64,000 nt of DNA from Novosphingobium sp. NDB2Meth1 (GTDB lineage: Bacteria > Pseudomonadota > Alphaproteobacteria > Sphingomonadales > Sphingomonadaceae). Under the pieces are notes generated by a model, which saw nothing but the letters and a program-made list of their open reading frames with translations, was not told where the DNA came from and did no database searches. The stretch spans positions 1 to 64,000 of the forward strand of contig NZ_FPEH01000014.1 of NCBI RefSeq assembly GCF_900117425.1, written 5' to 3'. Both the position numbers and the translations under genes were made by a program. Position 1 is the first letter of the stretch, and each line of letters opens with the position of its first letter. This document shows positions 35,766-43,451 of the stretch, in pieces.

Positions 35766-36146
35766 TCAGACCCCCATTCTCATGATGTCCTGATAGGCGG
35801 TGAGCAGCTTGTTGCGCACCTGCAGCGTAGCTTCGAAGGCGACGCCGGCTTCCTGCCGCGCGAGCATGACCTTGGCGATGTCGGTCACTTCGCCCTTGTC
35901 GTAGCCTTCGCTCAGCTTCGAGGCGTTCTCCTGCACCGCGTTGACGTTATCGAGCGCCGACTTCAGCGCGGAGGTGAAGCCATTTGCAGGCGCTTCGGGT
36001 GCAGCTTCGGTCGCGCCCGAGGCAGGCGTGCGGACTTGCTGGAGGAGCTGCGAGCGATCGATAATCTGCTGGCGCAGCGCCATGATCTGCTGGAGCCCCC
36101 CGGCTCCTCCGCCAATCCCCCCCCCAAGGGCATTTGGCCCGCTCAT
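35766..36146 (-). CDS. fliE: MS-ring/rod adaptor FliE
   Basis: A 126-aa FliE. The C-terminal half (FTSALKSALDNVNAVQENAS, VMLARQEAGVAFEATLQVRN, LLTAYQDIMRMGV) is the conserved family core; the first 50 residues are Gly/Ala-rich and variable. It is exported first and attaches the rod to FliF. Its start overlaps the stop of the sigma54 activator gene (ATGA), placing that regulator in the same operon. Confidence 0.93.
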   Translation of the reverse strand: MSGPNALGGGIGGGAGGLQQIMALRQQIIDRSQLLQQVRTPASGATEAAPEAPANGFTSALKSALDNVNAVQENASKLSEGYDKGEVTDIAKVMLARQEAGVAFEATLQVRNKLLTAYQDIMRMGV

Positions 36147-37435
36147 CGCCGGCTACCTGCCACGGCAATGCCGTTCTCGCGAAATTCGGCGAGGCGGTAG
36201 CGCAAGGTGCGTTCCGAGATACCGAGCTTGCGCGCTGCGGCGACGCGGCTGCCGCCGCAGCTGTCAAGCGCGGCGAGGATCGCGCGGGTTTCCGAGAGCT
36301 GGACGATGTTCGACAGCTTGCCGCCGGGGACCGTTCCTGCGTTCAGCGGCACGATATCGGCAGGAGTGTTCTCACCGGCGGCGCGGACCGGGCGGTCGAA
36401 CACCACGTGCTGCATGCCGATTTCGGCCGCATCGCCTGCCAGAAGCAGCGCGCGGCGCATGACGTTTTCGAGTTCGCGCACATTGCCAGGCCAGGCATGG
36501 GCTTCGAGCATGGCCAGCGCGGCCTCGCCGATCCACGGCACCGCCCGGCCCTGAGGGACATGGCGCAGCACCATGGCGAAGGCGAGCGGGGCGATATCGG
36601 CCGGGCGGTCACGCAGTGCGCTGAGCTCGAGCGGGAAGACGTTGAGGCGGTAGTAGAGATCGGCGCGGAAGCGGCCTTCCTCGACTTCGCTGGGCAGGTC
36701 GCGGTTGGCGCAGGCAATCACGCGGACGTCGACCTTGACCGGCTTGGTCGCGCCGATGGGAACGACTTCGCCTTCCTGCAGCACGCGCAGCAGCTTGGCC
36801 TGCAGCGCCAGCGGCATCTCGGCGATCTCGTCGAGCAGCAAGGTGCCGCCGTGGGCAGCGCGGAAGAAGCCTTCCGAGGCGGCGTTGGCGCCGGTGAACG
36901 CCCCCTTCTGGTGGCCGAACAGCATGGCCTCGAGCATGGTCTCGGGCATCGCGGCGCAGTTGATCGCGATGAAGGGGGCAGCGGCGCGGGGCGAGCGCAT
37001 GTGGATGAAGCGGCTCAGCACTTCCTTGCCGGTCCCGGTCGGGCCGTTGATGAGGACCGGGATCTCGGCTCCGGCAAGGCGTTCGGCCAGCGCGAGGACC
37101 GAGAGCGTTTCGGGATCGGCGGCGACGGGGCTGCCGGCAGGAGCGGCGCAGGCGACCAGCGCGGCAAGCACCGCGGGATCGGCGCTGTCGGCATAGGCCA
37201 GATCGTGGCGGCCGCCGTGGCTGCGGGTAATGGCATTCACAGCGCTGCGCGAAAGCAGCACGGTGCGATCGAACAGGCCGGGGCTGGCAGGCTCTTCCGC
37301 GCCGCGCAGGGTATAGGTTCCAGCAGCGGTGAAGCTCCCCAAAACCGACCGCGCCCGTGCAAGCAAGGCGGCATGTGGCGAAGATGGGGTGGCGGCGCTT
37401 CCTCCTGTCGTGCGCACTGCCTGATCCGTGTTCAT
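36143..37435 (-). CDS. flbD: Sigma54-dependent flagellar transcriptional activator, no receiver domain
   Basis: A 430-aa bacterial enhancer-binding protein. AAA+ domain (about 120-340) with Walker A NGPTGTGKE, the GAFTGA loop that contacts sigma54, and Walker B GGTLLLDEIAEM. A Fis-type HTH at the C terminus (GGSRVAAARKLGISERTLRY). The N-terminal 110 residues show no receiver Asp pocket, unlike Caulobacter FlbD or FlrC, so control by phosphorylation is unlikely. As first gene of the fli operon it would activate the sigma54 promoters at flgB and the flhA group. The name is by analogy. ATG 37435 chosen; 37459 is an alternative. Confidence 0.82.
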   Translation of the reverse strand: MNTDQAVRTTGGSAATPSSPHAALLARARSVLGSFTAAGTYTLRGAEEPASPGLFDRTVLLSRSAVNAITRSHGGRHDLAYADSADPAVLAALVACAAPAGSPVAADPETLSVLALAERLAGAEIPVLINGPTGTGKEVLSRFIHMRSPRAAAPFIAINCAAMPETMLEAMLFGHQKGAFTGANAASEGFFRAAHGGTLLLDEIAEMPLALQAKLLRVLQEGEVVPIGATKPVKVDVRVIACANRDLPSEVEEGRFRADLYYRLNVFPLELSALRDRPADIAPLAFAMVLRHVPQGRAVPWIGEAALAMLEAHAWPGNVRELENVMRRALLLAGDAAEIGMQHVVFDRPVRAAGENTPADIVPLNAGTVPGGKLSNIVQLSETRAILAALDSCGGSRVAAARKLGISERTLRYRLAEFRENGIAVAGSRR

Positions 37436-37451
37436 GAATATCAGCCCTGTC

Positions 37452-37486
37452 TTAACCATCGTGACGGGCTGTTTTTCGCGCGAAAA
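37452..37486. promoter_or_regulatory. Candidate CtrA half-site and 14-bp palindrome upstream of the fli operon
   Basis: TTAACCAT (37452-37459) matches a half-site of CtrA, the master regulator of early flagellar genes in alphaproteobacteria. TTTTCGCGCGAAAA (37473-37486) is a perfect palindrome. Both lie between the activator gene and flagellin, where the first-tier promoter of the fli operon should be. Function is inferred. Confidence 0.4.
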
Positions 37487-37570
37487 CGTCAAGCCGACCG
37501 AAACTTTAAGCTCCGCGCCTGCCCTAAGGGCTACTACTTGGATGCGGCAGATCGCTGCCGACCGCCCCCT

Positions 37571-37596
37571 TAAACCCGGCAGCTTCTTGCCGGTCT
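37571..37596 (+). promoter_or_regulatory. Candidate sigma28 promoter of flagellin, overlapped by an 18-bp palindrome
   Basis: TAAA (37571-37574), 14 bases, then GCCGGTCT (37589-37596), preceded by CT. This resembles the FliA consensus TAAA-N15-GCCGATAA, one base short. A like arrangement precedes flgM (53265-53290). The spacer overlaps CCGGCAG-CTTC-TTGCCGG (37576-37593), a palindrome shared with the flgB upstream region. Confidence 0.5.
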
Positions 37597-37668
37597 TTGC
37601 CGTGGCTGCCGCGTCGATCCCCGACCGGCGTCAACCGGGGAACGACCCCTCTCATACGGAGACAGACC

Positions 37669-38544
37669 ATGGCGGTTATCAATACCAACATCGGCGCCAT
37701 CAAGGCGGCCAACGCTTCCAACTCGGCGGCCAAGATGGCCGGCACGGCAATGGAACGCCTCTCGACCGGCAAGCGCATCAACGGCGCGAAGGACGACGCG
37801 GCGGGCCTCGCCATCGCCACCACGATGACCTCGCAGATCAAGGGCATGAGCCAGGGCGTGCGCAACGCCAACGACGGCATCAGCCTTGCGCAGACCGCGG
37901 AAGGTGCGCTCAACGAAGTGACCAACATGCTGCAGCGCGTCCGCGAACTGGCCGTCCAGTCGAAGTCGGGCACCTACCAGCAGTCGGACCGCGACGCGAT
38001 GCAGTCGGAAGTCGGCAATCTCAACGCCCAGATCTCGGACGTGCTCAACAACACCAAGTTCAACGGCAACAACGTGTTTGCGGTGGTCGGCGCGACGCCG
38101 GCGGCGACCGATGATGTCACGTTCTCGATCCAGACCGGTGCGAACACCACCGACACGGTCGACATCGTCTCGAAGGCCTTCGACGGCACCAAGTTGTTCG
38201 GCGGCACCGACACGGCCTATGACGCCGCTTCGACCACGCAGGCGCTCGACGTGACCGACGCTGCCAAGGCTTCGACCACGATCGACAACGTCGACGACGC
38301 GCTCGCCAACGTCAACTCGACCCGTGCGACGCTCGGTGCCGGCCAGAACCGTCTGGAATCGGCCGTCAACAACCTGAACGACAACATCACCAACCTGTCG
38401 GACGCCCGTTCGCGTATTCAGGACACCGACTACTCGGCTGAAACGACCGCGATGGCCAAGGCCCAGATCCTGAGCCAGGCTTCGACCGCGATGATCGCGC
38501 AGGCCAACCAGAGCCAGCAGAACGTCCTCTCGCTGCTGCGCTAA
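37669..38544 (+). CDS. fliC: Flagellin
   Basis: A 291-aa flagellin: conserved N-terminal D0/D1 ([40 protein letters not shown]), a short variable centre (about 145-200), and C-terminal D1/D0 ([20 protein letters not shown], then QQNVLSLLR). The small centre gives a thin filament subunit typical of the class. ATG 37669 follows GGAGACAG; the upstream frame has no flagellin sequence. Single-gene unit ended by a terminator. Probably transcribed by FliA. Base use is slightly less GC-rich than neighbours, with uniform codons, as expected for a very highly expressed gene. Confidence 0.97.
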   Translation: MAVINTNIGAIKAANASNSAAKMAGTAMERLSTGKRINGAKDDAAGLAIATTMTSQIKGMSQGVRNANDGISLAQTAEGALNEVTNMLQRVRELAVQSKSGTYQQSDRDAMQSEVGNLNAQISDVLNNTKFNGNNVFAVVGATPAATDDVTFSIQTGANTTDTVDIVSKAFDGTKLFGGTDTAYDAASTTQALDVTDAAKASTTIDNVDDALANVNSTRATLGAGQNRLESAVNNLNDNITNLSDARSRIQDTDYSAETTAMAKAQILSQASTAMIAQANQSQQNVLSLLR

Positions 38545-38592
38545 GTCCCAGCTCCCCCCTGCAAGCCCGTTCTCCACCGGGCTGGCACCTTC

Positions 38593-38628
38593 GCCCGGCG
38601 ATCCCTCCACGGATCGCCGGGCTTTTTC
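38593..38628 (+). terminator. Rho-independent terminator of flagellin
   Basis: GCCCGGCGATCC (38593-38604) pairs with GGATCGCCGGGC (38611-38622) around a 6-base loop, then TTTTT. Strong 12-bp stem, 48 bases past the fliC stop and 5 before the convergent racemase stop. Confidence 0.93.
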
Positions 38629-38632
38629 CTGT

Positions 38633-39907
38633 TCAGAGCGGCTTCAATACGCGGGGCAGGGTTGCGCCGAGCACGGCGAGCATTTCAGGAGCATAGGCGC
38701 TGGAATTGGCCTCGAACTCGGCCTGGGTGATCCGGTCCGCACCCTGCGCGCCGAACAGCACGACTTCATCGTCGAGCGAGACATCGCGGTGCTCGGTCAC
38801 GTCGACCATCAGCGTGTTCATGGTGACCCGGCCGACAATGGGCGCGCGGCGCCCACGGATCAGGACCTCGGTGTGGTTCTTGCTTTCGGCCGGAAATTCG
38901 GGCCGGTTGGCATGGCTGAAGCCGCGCCGCACGCCATCCGAATAGCCGATCGGCACATTGGCCAGCCAGCTTTCGCGCTCCAGCCGGAACGTGCGGTCGT
39001 AGGCCACCGTCTGTCCGGCGGGGTAGTGGTTCACGGCGGCCACGCGCGACTTGATCGTGGGGACGGGAATGAAGGCGCTCGTCTTCACCGAGCCGGGATC
39101 GCCATAAAGCGCGCCGCCGACGCGGACCATGTCGAGCCGGGTATCGGGCTGGGTGAGCGTAGCGAAAGTGTTGGCGGTGTGGCGGGTGAGGCCTTCGGTC
39201 TTGAGGCCTTCGCCTTGCAGCCACGCCAGATCCTCCTTGTAGCGCGCCAGCTGACCAAGGATGTCGGGTGCTTCCTCGCTGGGGTAATGCGTCATCGCGC
39301 CGGCAATCCGCAGTCCCTTGAGCGCCAGCAGCGCGCGGGCATCGGTCTTGCCGTACTCCGTGGATAGCTCCACCCCGTTGCGCGACATGCCGCCCGCGTT
39401 GAGCGCAAGGTGGACCGGCAGCGGAAACCGCGCCCGGCGCTTCAGCCAGATCGCCTCGAGCCGCGCGGCCGCCTCGGGATTGCCGATCAGTTCGACCAGG
39501 CCGAGGCCCAGCGCGTCCTCCATTTCCTCCGGATGCGCGAGGCGGATGCGGTAGAGCCGCCCGCGATAGCCCAGCTGGCGGACAACGCGGGCCTCGTCGT
39601 TCGAGGTGATCGCGACGTCGGTGATGCCGGCCTTGATGATCGAGGGGATCAGCAGCGCAATACCGTTCCCGTAGCCGTCTGCCTTCATCACCGCGCAGAT
39701 GCGGGAAGGGGCGACCATGGCGCGCAATGTCGCGATATTGGCCTCGAACGCGGCAGCATCGACTTCGATCCACCCGTTTCGGCGCTGGGCCTGCGCGAGC
39801 GTGAGGCCGAAGTTGGTGGCCGAGAGGATGGGTGCGGCAGCGGCGCGGGCGGCGAGGAGGCCAGTGCCAGCTGCAGCCGCGCCCAGAAATGCGCGCCGCT
39901 TGATCAT
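38633..39907 (-). CDS. Exported alanine racemase (or broad-specificity amino acid racemase)
   Basis: A 424-aa fold-type III PLP enzyme. PLP lysine K75 lies in CAVMKADGYGNG; the opposing catalytic Tyr is in PIGYSDG; VRVGGALYGD and GRVTMNTLMVDV are typical. N terminus KRRAFLGAAAAGTGLLAARA looks like a Tat or Sec leader, so it probably acts in the periplasm. Cytosolic Alr has no such leader; periplasmic broad-spectrum racemases do. It would make D-amino acids outside the cytoplasm. ATG 39907 has GGGAGGGG before it. Convergent with flagellin. Confidence 0.85.
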   Translation of the reverse strand: MIKRRAFLGAAAAGTGLLAARAAAAPILSATNFGLTLAQAQRRNGWIEVDAAAFEANIATLRAMVAPSRICAVMKADGYGNGIALLIPSIIKAGITDVAITSNDEARVVRQLGYRGRLYRIRLAHPEEMEDALGLGLVELIGNPEAAARLEAIWLKRRARFPLPVHLALNAGGMSRNGVELSTEYGKTDARALLALKGLRIAGAMTHYPSEEAPDILGQLARYKEDLAWLQGEGLKTEGLTRHTANTFATLTQPDTRLDMVRVGGALYGDPGSVKTSAFIPVPTIKSRVAAVNHYPAGQTVAYDRTFRLERESWLANVPIGYSDGVRRGFSHANRPEFPAESKNHTEVLIRGRRAPIVGRVTMNTLMVDVTEHRDVSLDDEVVLFGAQGADRITQAEFEANSSAYAPEMLAVLGATLPRVLKPL

Positions 39908-40001
39908 GTCGTTCCCCTCCCTGCTGGTGATGGGAGACGCTAGGCGTCTCGAAAGCAAGGGTGCAAGCCTGCGATTTGCACCGATCCGGATATCGACAGG
40001 C

Positions 40002-40039
40002 TTGACATCATTCAATTATTCGATATTTCCAGAAATATG
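40002..40039 (+). promoter_or_regulatory. Promoter/operator of the second arsR
   Basis: TTGACA (40002-40007), 15 bases, ATATTT (40023-40028), with ATATTTCC.GAAATAT symmetric around 40023-40038 and the ATG at 40037. GAAATATGGAATC across the start is identical to the arsR at 189. No ribosome-binding site: leaderless transcript likely. Repression by ArsR at this site is inferred. Confidence 0.55.
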
Positions 40040-40366
40040 GAATCAAAGAAAGCTATAGAAGCCTTGGCTGCGCTGGCCCACGAAGGTCGGCTTGCCGCAT
40101 TCCGATTGCTGGTGCGGGCTGGTGACGAGGGCTTGCCAGCTGGAGAACTGGCCCGCCTGCTTGCATGTCCTGCCAATACGCTCTCGACCAATCTCGGCAT
40201 TCTTTCGCGCGCCGGGTTGGTCACCTCGCACCGCGAAGGCCGCTCCATCGTCTATGGCGCCAACTATGACGGCATGTCGAAGCTGGTCACCTTTCTCACC
40301 AAAGACTGTTGCGAAGGGCGCGCCCGGGTGTGCGAGCCGGTGGACGTCGTTGCCCTTTCACTTTGA
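40037..40366 (+). CDS. arsR: ArsR-family repressor of the arsI cassette
   Basis: A 109-aa winged-helix protein close to the one at 189-548 (shared MESK, ALAALAHEGRLAAFRLLV, NTLSxNLxILSxAGLV). As-binding candidates are the CC in KDCCEGRARVC plus the following Cys. It lacks the extra C-terminal GC-rich tail Cys residues of the other copy. First gene of a three-gene unit with arsI (23 bases downstream) and a transglutaminase-like gene. The similar start regions suggest cross-regulation between the two loci. Confidence 0.9.
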   Translation: MESKKAIEALAALAHEGRLAAFRLLVRAGDEGLPAGELARLLACPANTLSTNLGILSRAGLVTSHREGRSIVYGANYDGMSKLVTFLTKDCCEGRARVCEPVDVVALSL

Positions 40367-40389
40367 TCTTCCTGTGAGGAGAAGCATCC

Positions 40390-40848
40390 ATGAAGCGCCT
40401 GCATGTTCACGTGTCCGTCGATGAGCTCGCCTCCTCGATCTCCTTCTATTCCGCGTTGTTCGGAGCTGATCCGGTGGTCAACAAGCCGGATTATGCCAAG
40501 TGGCTCCTCGATGATCCGCGAGTGAACTTTGCCATCTCGCGCAAGGATGACAACGCAACCGGCCTCAATCACCTTGGCGTCCAGGTGGAAACCGAGGACG
40601 AACTCGCCGAGGTCTACGAACGGCTCGGTCGCGCCAACATCGCGTCACAGCCCGAGACGTGCGCCCGATGCTGTTACGCGGAGTCCGACAAGCACTGGGC
40701 CGTCGATCCCAGTGGCATCGTGTGGGAAGCCTACCGCACGATGGGGGCGATCGCGGTCTATGGCGAGGACCGGGGGCAGAGCATTGTCGAGGCGCTAGCT
40801 GCCGCTCCCGCGCCGGAGACAACGCCTTCATCCTGCTGCTCCGCATGA
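40390..40848 (+). CDS. arsI: ArsI C-As lyase (dioxygenase of organoarsenicals)
   Basis: A 152-aa glyoxalase/VOC-fold protein of the ArsI/CadI group. Metal ligands expected from characterised ArsI are present: H5, H61, E113. The substrate cysteines appear as C91, C94 and C95 in ETCARCCYAESDKHW; a CC pair ends the protein (SSCCSA). LDDPRVNFAIS and GLNHLGVQVE are hallmarks. It cleaves the carbon-arsenic bond of trivalent organoarsenicals such as methylarsenite, giving As(III). Its stop overlaps the next gene's start. AGGAG precedes the ATG. Confidence 0.9.
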   Translation: MKRLHVHVSVDELASSISFYSALFGADPVVNKPDYAKWLLDDPRVNFAISRKDDNATGLNHLGVQVETEDELAEVYERLGRANIASQPETCARCCYAESDKHWAVDPSGIVWEAYRTMGAIAVYGEDRGQSIVEALAAAPAPETTPSSCCSA

Positions 40849-41675
40849 TCGATCTCGCACCGGGGTCTGCGACTATCGAGTTCAAGGCGAGCCCGGGTGA
40901 GCTATTTCTCCTCCCCGGCCCGCTCGATCTGTTTGGGCTCACCTCGGAACTGACGGTCGAGGGTCTGGAATTGCTGGATCTGGTACCGGGAAATTTCGGC
41001 CCGCAGCGCGCTGTGGTGGCGCGCGCCACGTGCAGCGCGCCGTCCGCCCGCTATGACTGGATGAGGACAGATGAAAAGCGGGACCAAAGCTGGCTGTGGC
41101 ATCCGCCGGAGCATGCACTTTCCCGCGCGTCACCCGGCCTGGCGCACCATGTCAGTCGATTGGTCGCAGGACTTGACGAAGCGGGACAGGAGAGAGCGGT
41201 GATTGCACATGCCGCCTCGTCGTTTCGGTACGGTCACGGCAAGGGCCGCTTCACCGATGGAACCAGTGCGGTTCCGGTTTTGTCTTGCGGGGTGACTCGG
41301 GGCAGCTGTGTGGACATCCACACGTATGCAGTGGCAGCCCTGCGCAGTGCCGGATTGCCCGCCGCCTATGTTGCCGGGGTGTTCTGGCCGGAAGGCGAAA
41401 CCACCGCCAACGACATGCATTGCTGGATCGCCACAGGCCTGGAGGGCGGTCGCTACTGGGACTTGTCGCACGACATCATTGTCGGACGAAAACCACAGCC
41501 CGATCTGCTGGCAAGACCGGGGCGGCGGCTACCTCTCTCCATCGGTCGCGGTTTGCACTTCATGTGGCAGGGTCATGAAGTCGAGATCAGCCATTTCGCG
41601 CTCCCACATCGGCTGTCGGCCGATGGAGCTTTCGAAGTGCCGGCTCAGCTGTTTCTCGGTGGAAGTGCTGCCTAG
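40845..41675 (+). CDS. Transglutaminase-like protein in the arsI operon
   Basis: A 276-aa protein with a transglutaminase-like catalytic core: C155 (RGSCVDIHTYAVAALRSAG), H192 (MHCWIATGL) and D206 (YWDLSHD) form the expected triad. The N-terminal half (about 1-90) is a beta-rich domain as in other bacterial transglutaminase-like proteins. No signal peptide. ATG 40845 overlaps the arsI stop by three bases, so it is translated with arsI. I know of no established role for such an enzyme in arsenic metabolism; it could be a peptidase or amidase acting on a thiol conjugate, but that is speculation. Confidence 0.75.
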   Translation: MIDLAPGSATIEFKASPGELFLLPGPLDLFGLTSELTVEGLELLDLVPGNFGPQRAVVARATCSAPSARYDWMRTDEKRDQSWLWHPPEHALSRASPGLAHHVSRLVAGLDEAGQERAVIAHAASSFRYGHGKGRFTDGTSAVPVLSCGVTRGSCVDIHTYAVAALRSAGLPAAYVAGVFWPEGETTANDMHCWIATGLEGGRYWDLSHDIIVGRKPQPDLLARPGRRLPLSIGRGLHFMWQGHEVEISHFALPHRLSADGAFEVPAQLFLGGSAA

Positions 41676-41722
41676 CCGGGCTTGCAAACAAGAACGGCGT
41701 TTCTCGCCGCGCGTGCTTGGGC

Positions 41723-42562
41723 TCAATTCATCAGCAGAATGCTCATCCGCCGGTTGCGCGGATCGGTCGGCTTGTCCGCGATCAGCGGCTCCTGATCGGC
41801 AACGCCTTCGATGCGGCGGAAGCGGCCCTCGGCAACGCCGCTTTTCATCAGGGCCTGGCGCGTGGTTTCGGCGCGGCCGGCGCTCAGCGACCAGTTGTTG
41901 GCCGGGTCTCCGGGCTTCCACTGCAGCGCATCGGTGTGGCCGCGCACGGTGAGGGCGGAATTGTCCGGCCCGAGCGCCTGCCCGATCGCGCGGACCAGTT
42001 CTGCGGCATCAGGCGTGAGGATCGTCGTGCCGAGGCGGAACATCGAGAACTTGGCATCGTCCATCAGATCGAGCCGGATGCCCTCGGGCGTTTGGCTGAC
42101 GTGGACCTGCTTGGCGAGCTTGCGCAAGTTGGCGCTCGCCGCCAGCTTCTGCTGCAGCCGCTGCTGCAGACTGGCGGTCCGCTTGGCCTTGGTACCGCCG
42201 TCCTTGGGGCCGCCGGTCGCATCGCGCGGGATCGTCAGCGTCTTGGTCCCGGTCTGCCCGGCGCGGTACTGATAGCTGTCGGTATCGGTGAGCGAGGAGC
42301 CGCCGAGCAGGCCATAGGACCCGGCGCTGCCTTCCTTCATCTTGACGAGTGTGGGCGTGAAATAGTCGGCGATGCCCTTGCGCTGCTTTTCGGTGGTCGC
42401 GCCGAGCAGCCACATGAGCAGGAAGAACGCCATCATCGCGGTCACGAAGTCCGCATAGGCAACCTTCCACGCGCCGCCGTGGTGACCGCCTTCGACGACG
42501 GTGACTTTCTTGACGATGATTGGGCGAACGGGTTCATTCTTGCCCTTGGCTGGCTTGGCCAT
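41723..42562 (-). CDS. motB: Flagellar stator protein MotB
   Basis: A 279-aa MotB. One membrane helix carries the proton-binding Asp (D38 in VAYADFVTAMMAFFLLMWLLG). The C-terminal OmpA/MotB peptidoglycan-binding domain (about 140-279) includes LTVRGHTDALQW and NNWSLSAGRAETTRQAL. With MotA it is the proton-driven stator. It is the last gene of the flg-mot operon and lies three bases after motA. Confidence 0.95.
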   Translation of the reverse strand: MAKPAKGKNEPVRPIIVKKVTVVEGGHHGGAWKVAYADFVTAMMAFFLLMWLLGATTEKQRKGIADYFTPTLVKMKEGSAGSYGLLGGSSLTDTDSYQYRAGQTGTKTLTIPRDATGGPKDGGTKAKRTASLQQRLQQKLAASANLRKLAKQVHVSQTPEGIRLDLMDDAKFSMFRLGTTILTPDAAELVRAIGQALGPDNSALTVRGHTDALQWKPGDPANNWSLSAGRAETTRQALMKSGVAEGRFRRIEGVADQEPLIADKPTDPRNRRMSILLMN

Positions 42563-42565
42563 GGC

Positions 42566-43429
42566 TTATCGGCCGCGCAATGCGTCGAGCAGTTCGGAAA
42601 GGCCCGGGCGGAACGAGTGGCCCAGCCCCGAGCGGGCGCTTTCGACGACGAGCGGCTGCGGCCATCCGTGGAGGCTCGCGATGATCACCTGCTTGACGGC
42701 CTGGAAGATCATCTCGTCCTGATCGAGCACCTGCTTGAGGCGTCCTGCAAGCGGGGCGACGATGCCGTAGGCGAGCAGCACGCCCATGAACGTCCCGACC
42801 AGCGCCGATCCGATCATCGCGCCGAGGATCGAGGGCGGCTTGTCGATCGAGCCCATCGTTTTCACCACGCCGAGCACCGCCGCGACAATGCCCAATGCGG
42901 GCAGTGCGTCGGCGAGGTTCTGCAAGGCGTGCTGCGGCTCGCTCATTTCATGGAAATGCGTCTTCATCGAATGGTCCATCACGTCCTCGACGGCGTGGAC
43001 CTCGAGCGTGCCGGAGGACACGACGATCAGCGTGAGCGTGTCGCAGATCAGCGCGACGAGCGGCTTGTTGGCGAGGATCTTGGGAAACTCGGCAAAGATC
43101 GGCGAGTTGGCGGGGTCGGTCACGTGACTTTCAAGCGCGACCGGGCCATCACTGCGCAGGATCTTCATCAGACGCGTGCAGAGCACGATGGCATCGACGT
43201 GGTCCTGCTTGCTGTGCCGGGGGCCCTTGAACACCTTGCCGAGGCCGCCGCCGATCGCCTTGATCTCATGGAGCGAATTGCCGGTGACGACCGCGCCCAG
43301 CGCGGCGCCGCCGATGATCAGCATTTCGTGCGGAATGGCTTCCATCACCGGCCCGAGCGCGCCGCCGGTGATGGCGAAGCCACCGAACACCATAACGAGG
43401 AGAATGACGATACCGATGGCTGCATACAT
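42566..43429 (-). CDS. motA: Flagellar stator protein MotA
   Basis: A 287-aa MotA with four membrane helices and a large cytoplasmic loop. Charged residues thought to face FliG are seen in LMKILRSDGPVALESH; PALGIVAAVLGVVKTMGS and VGTFMGVLLAYGIVAPLAGR are channel helices. ATG 43429 chosen; upstream reading in frame is shadow. It follows flgL after 22 bases in the same operon, and differs from the smaller MotA-like gene at 51.5 kb. Confidence 0.95.
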   Translation of the reverse strand: MYAAIGIVILLVMVFGGFAITGGALGPVMEAIPHEMLIIGGAALGAVVTGNSLHEIKAIGGGLGKVFKGPRHSKQDHVDAIVLCTRLMKILRSDGPVALESHVTDPANSPIFAEFPKILANKPLVALICDTLTLIVVSSGTLEVHAVEDVMDHSMKTHFHEMSEPQHALQNLADALPALGIVAAVLGVVKTMGSIDKPPSILGAMIGSALVGTFMGVLLAYGIVAPLAGRLKQVLDQDEMIFQAVKQVIIASLHGWPQPLVVESARSGLGHSFRPGLSELLDALRGR

Positions 43430-43451
43430 GGCTTGGGTGGTCCCGGTCGGA

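Noticed and set aside
37578..37590. Sigma54 promoter for flagellin (GGCAGCTTCTTGC)
   Set aside because: GG and GC are nine bases apart instead of ten, and the segment is part of a palindrome; the sigma28-like element fits the gene class better.
39908..41722. Transposon ends around the second arsenic cassette
   Set aside because: I found no inverted repeats, target duplication or transposase remnants on either side.
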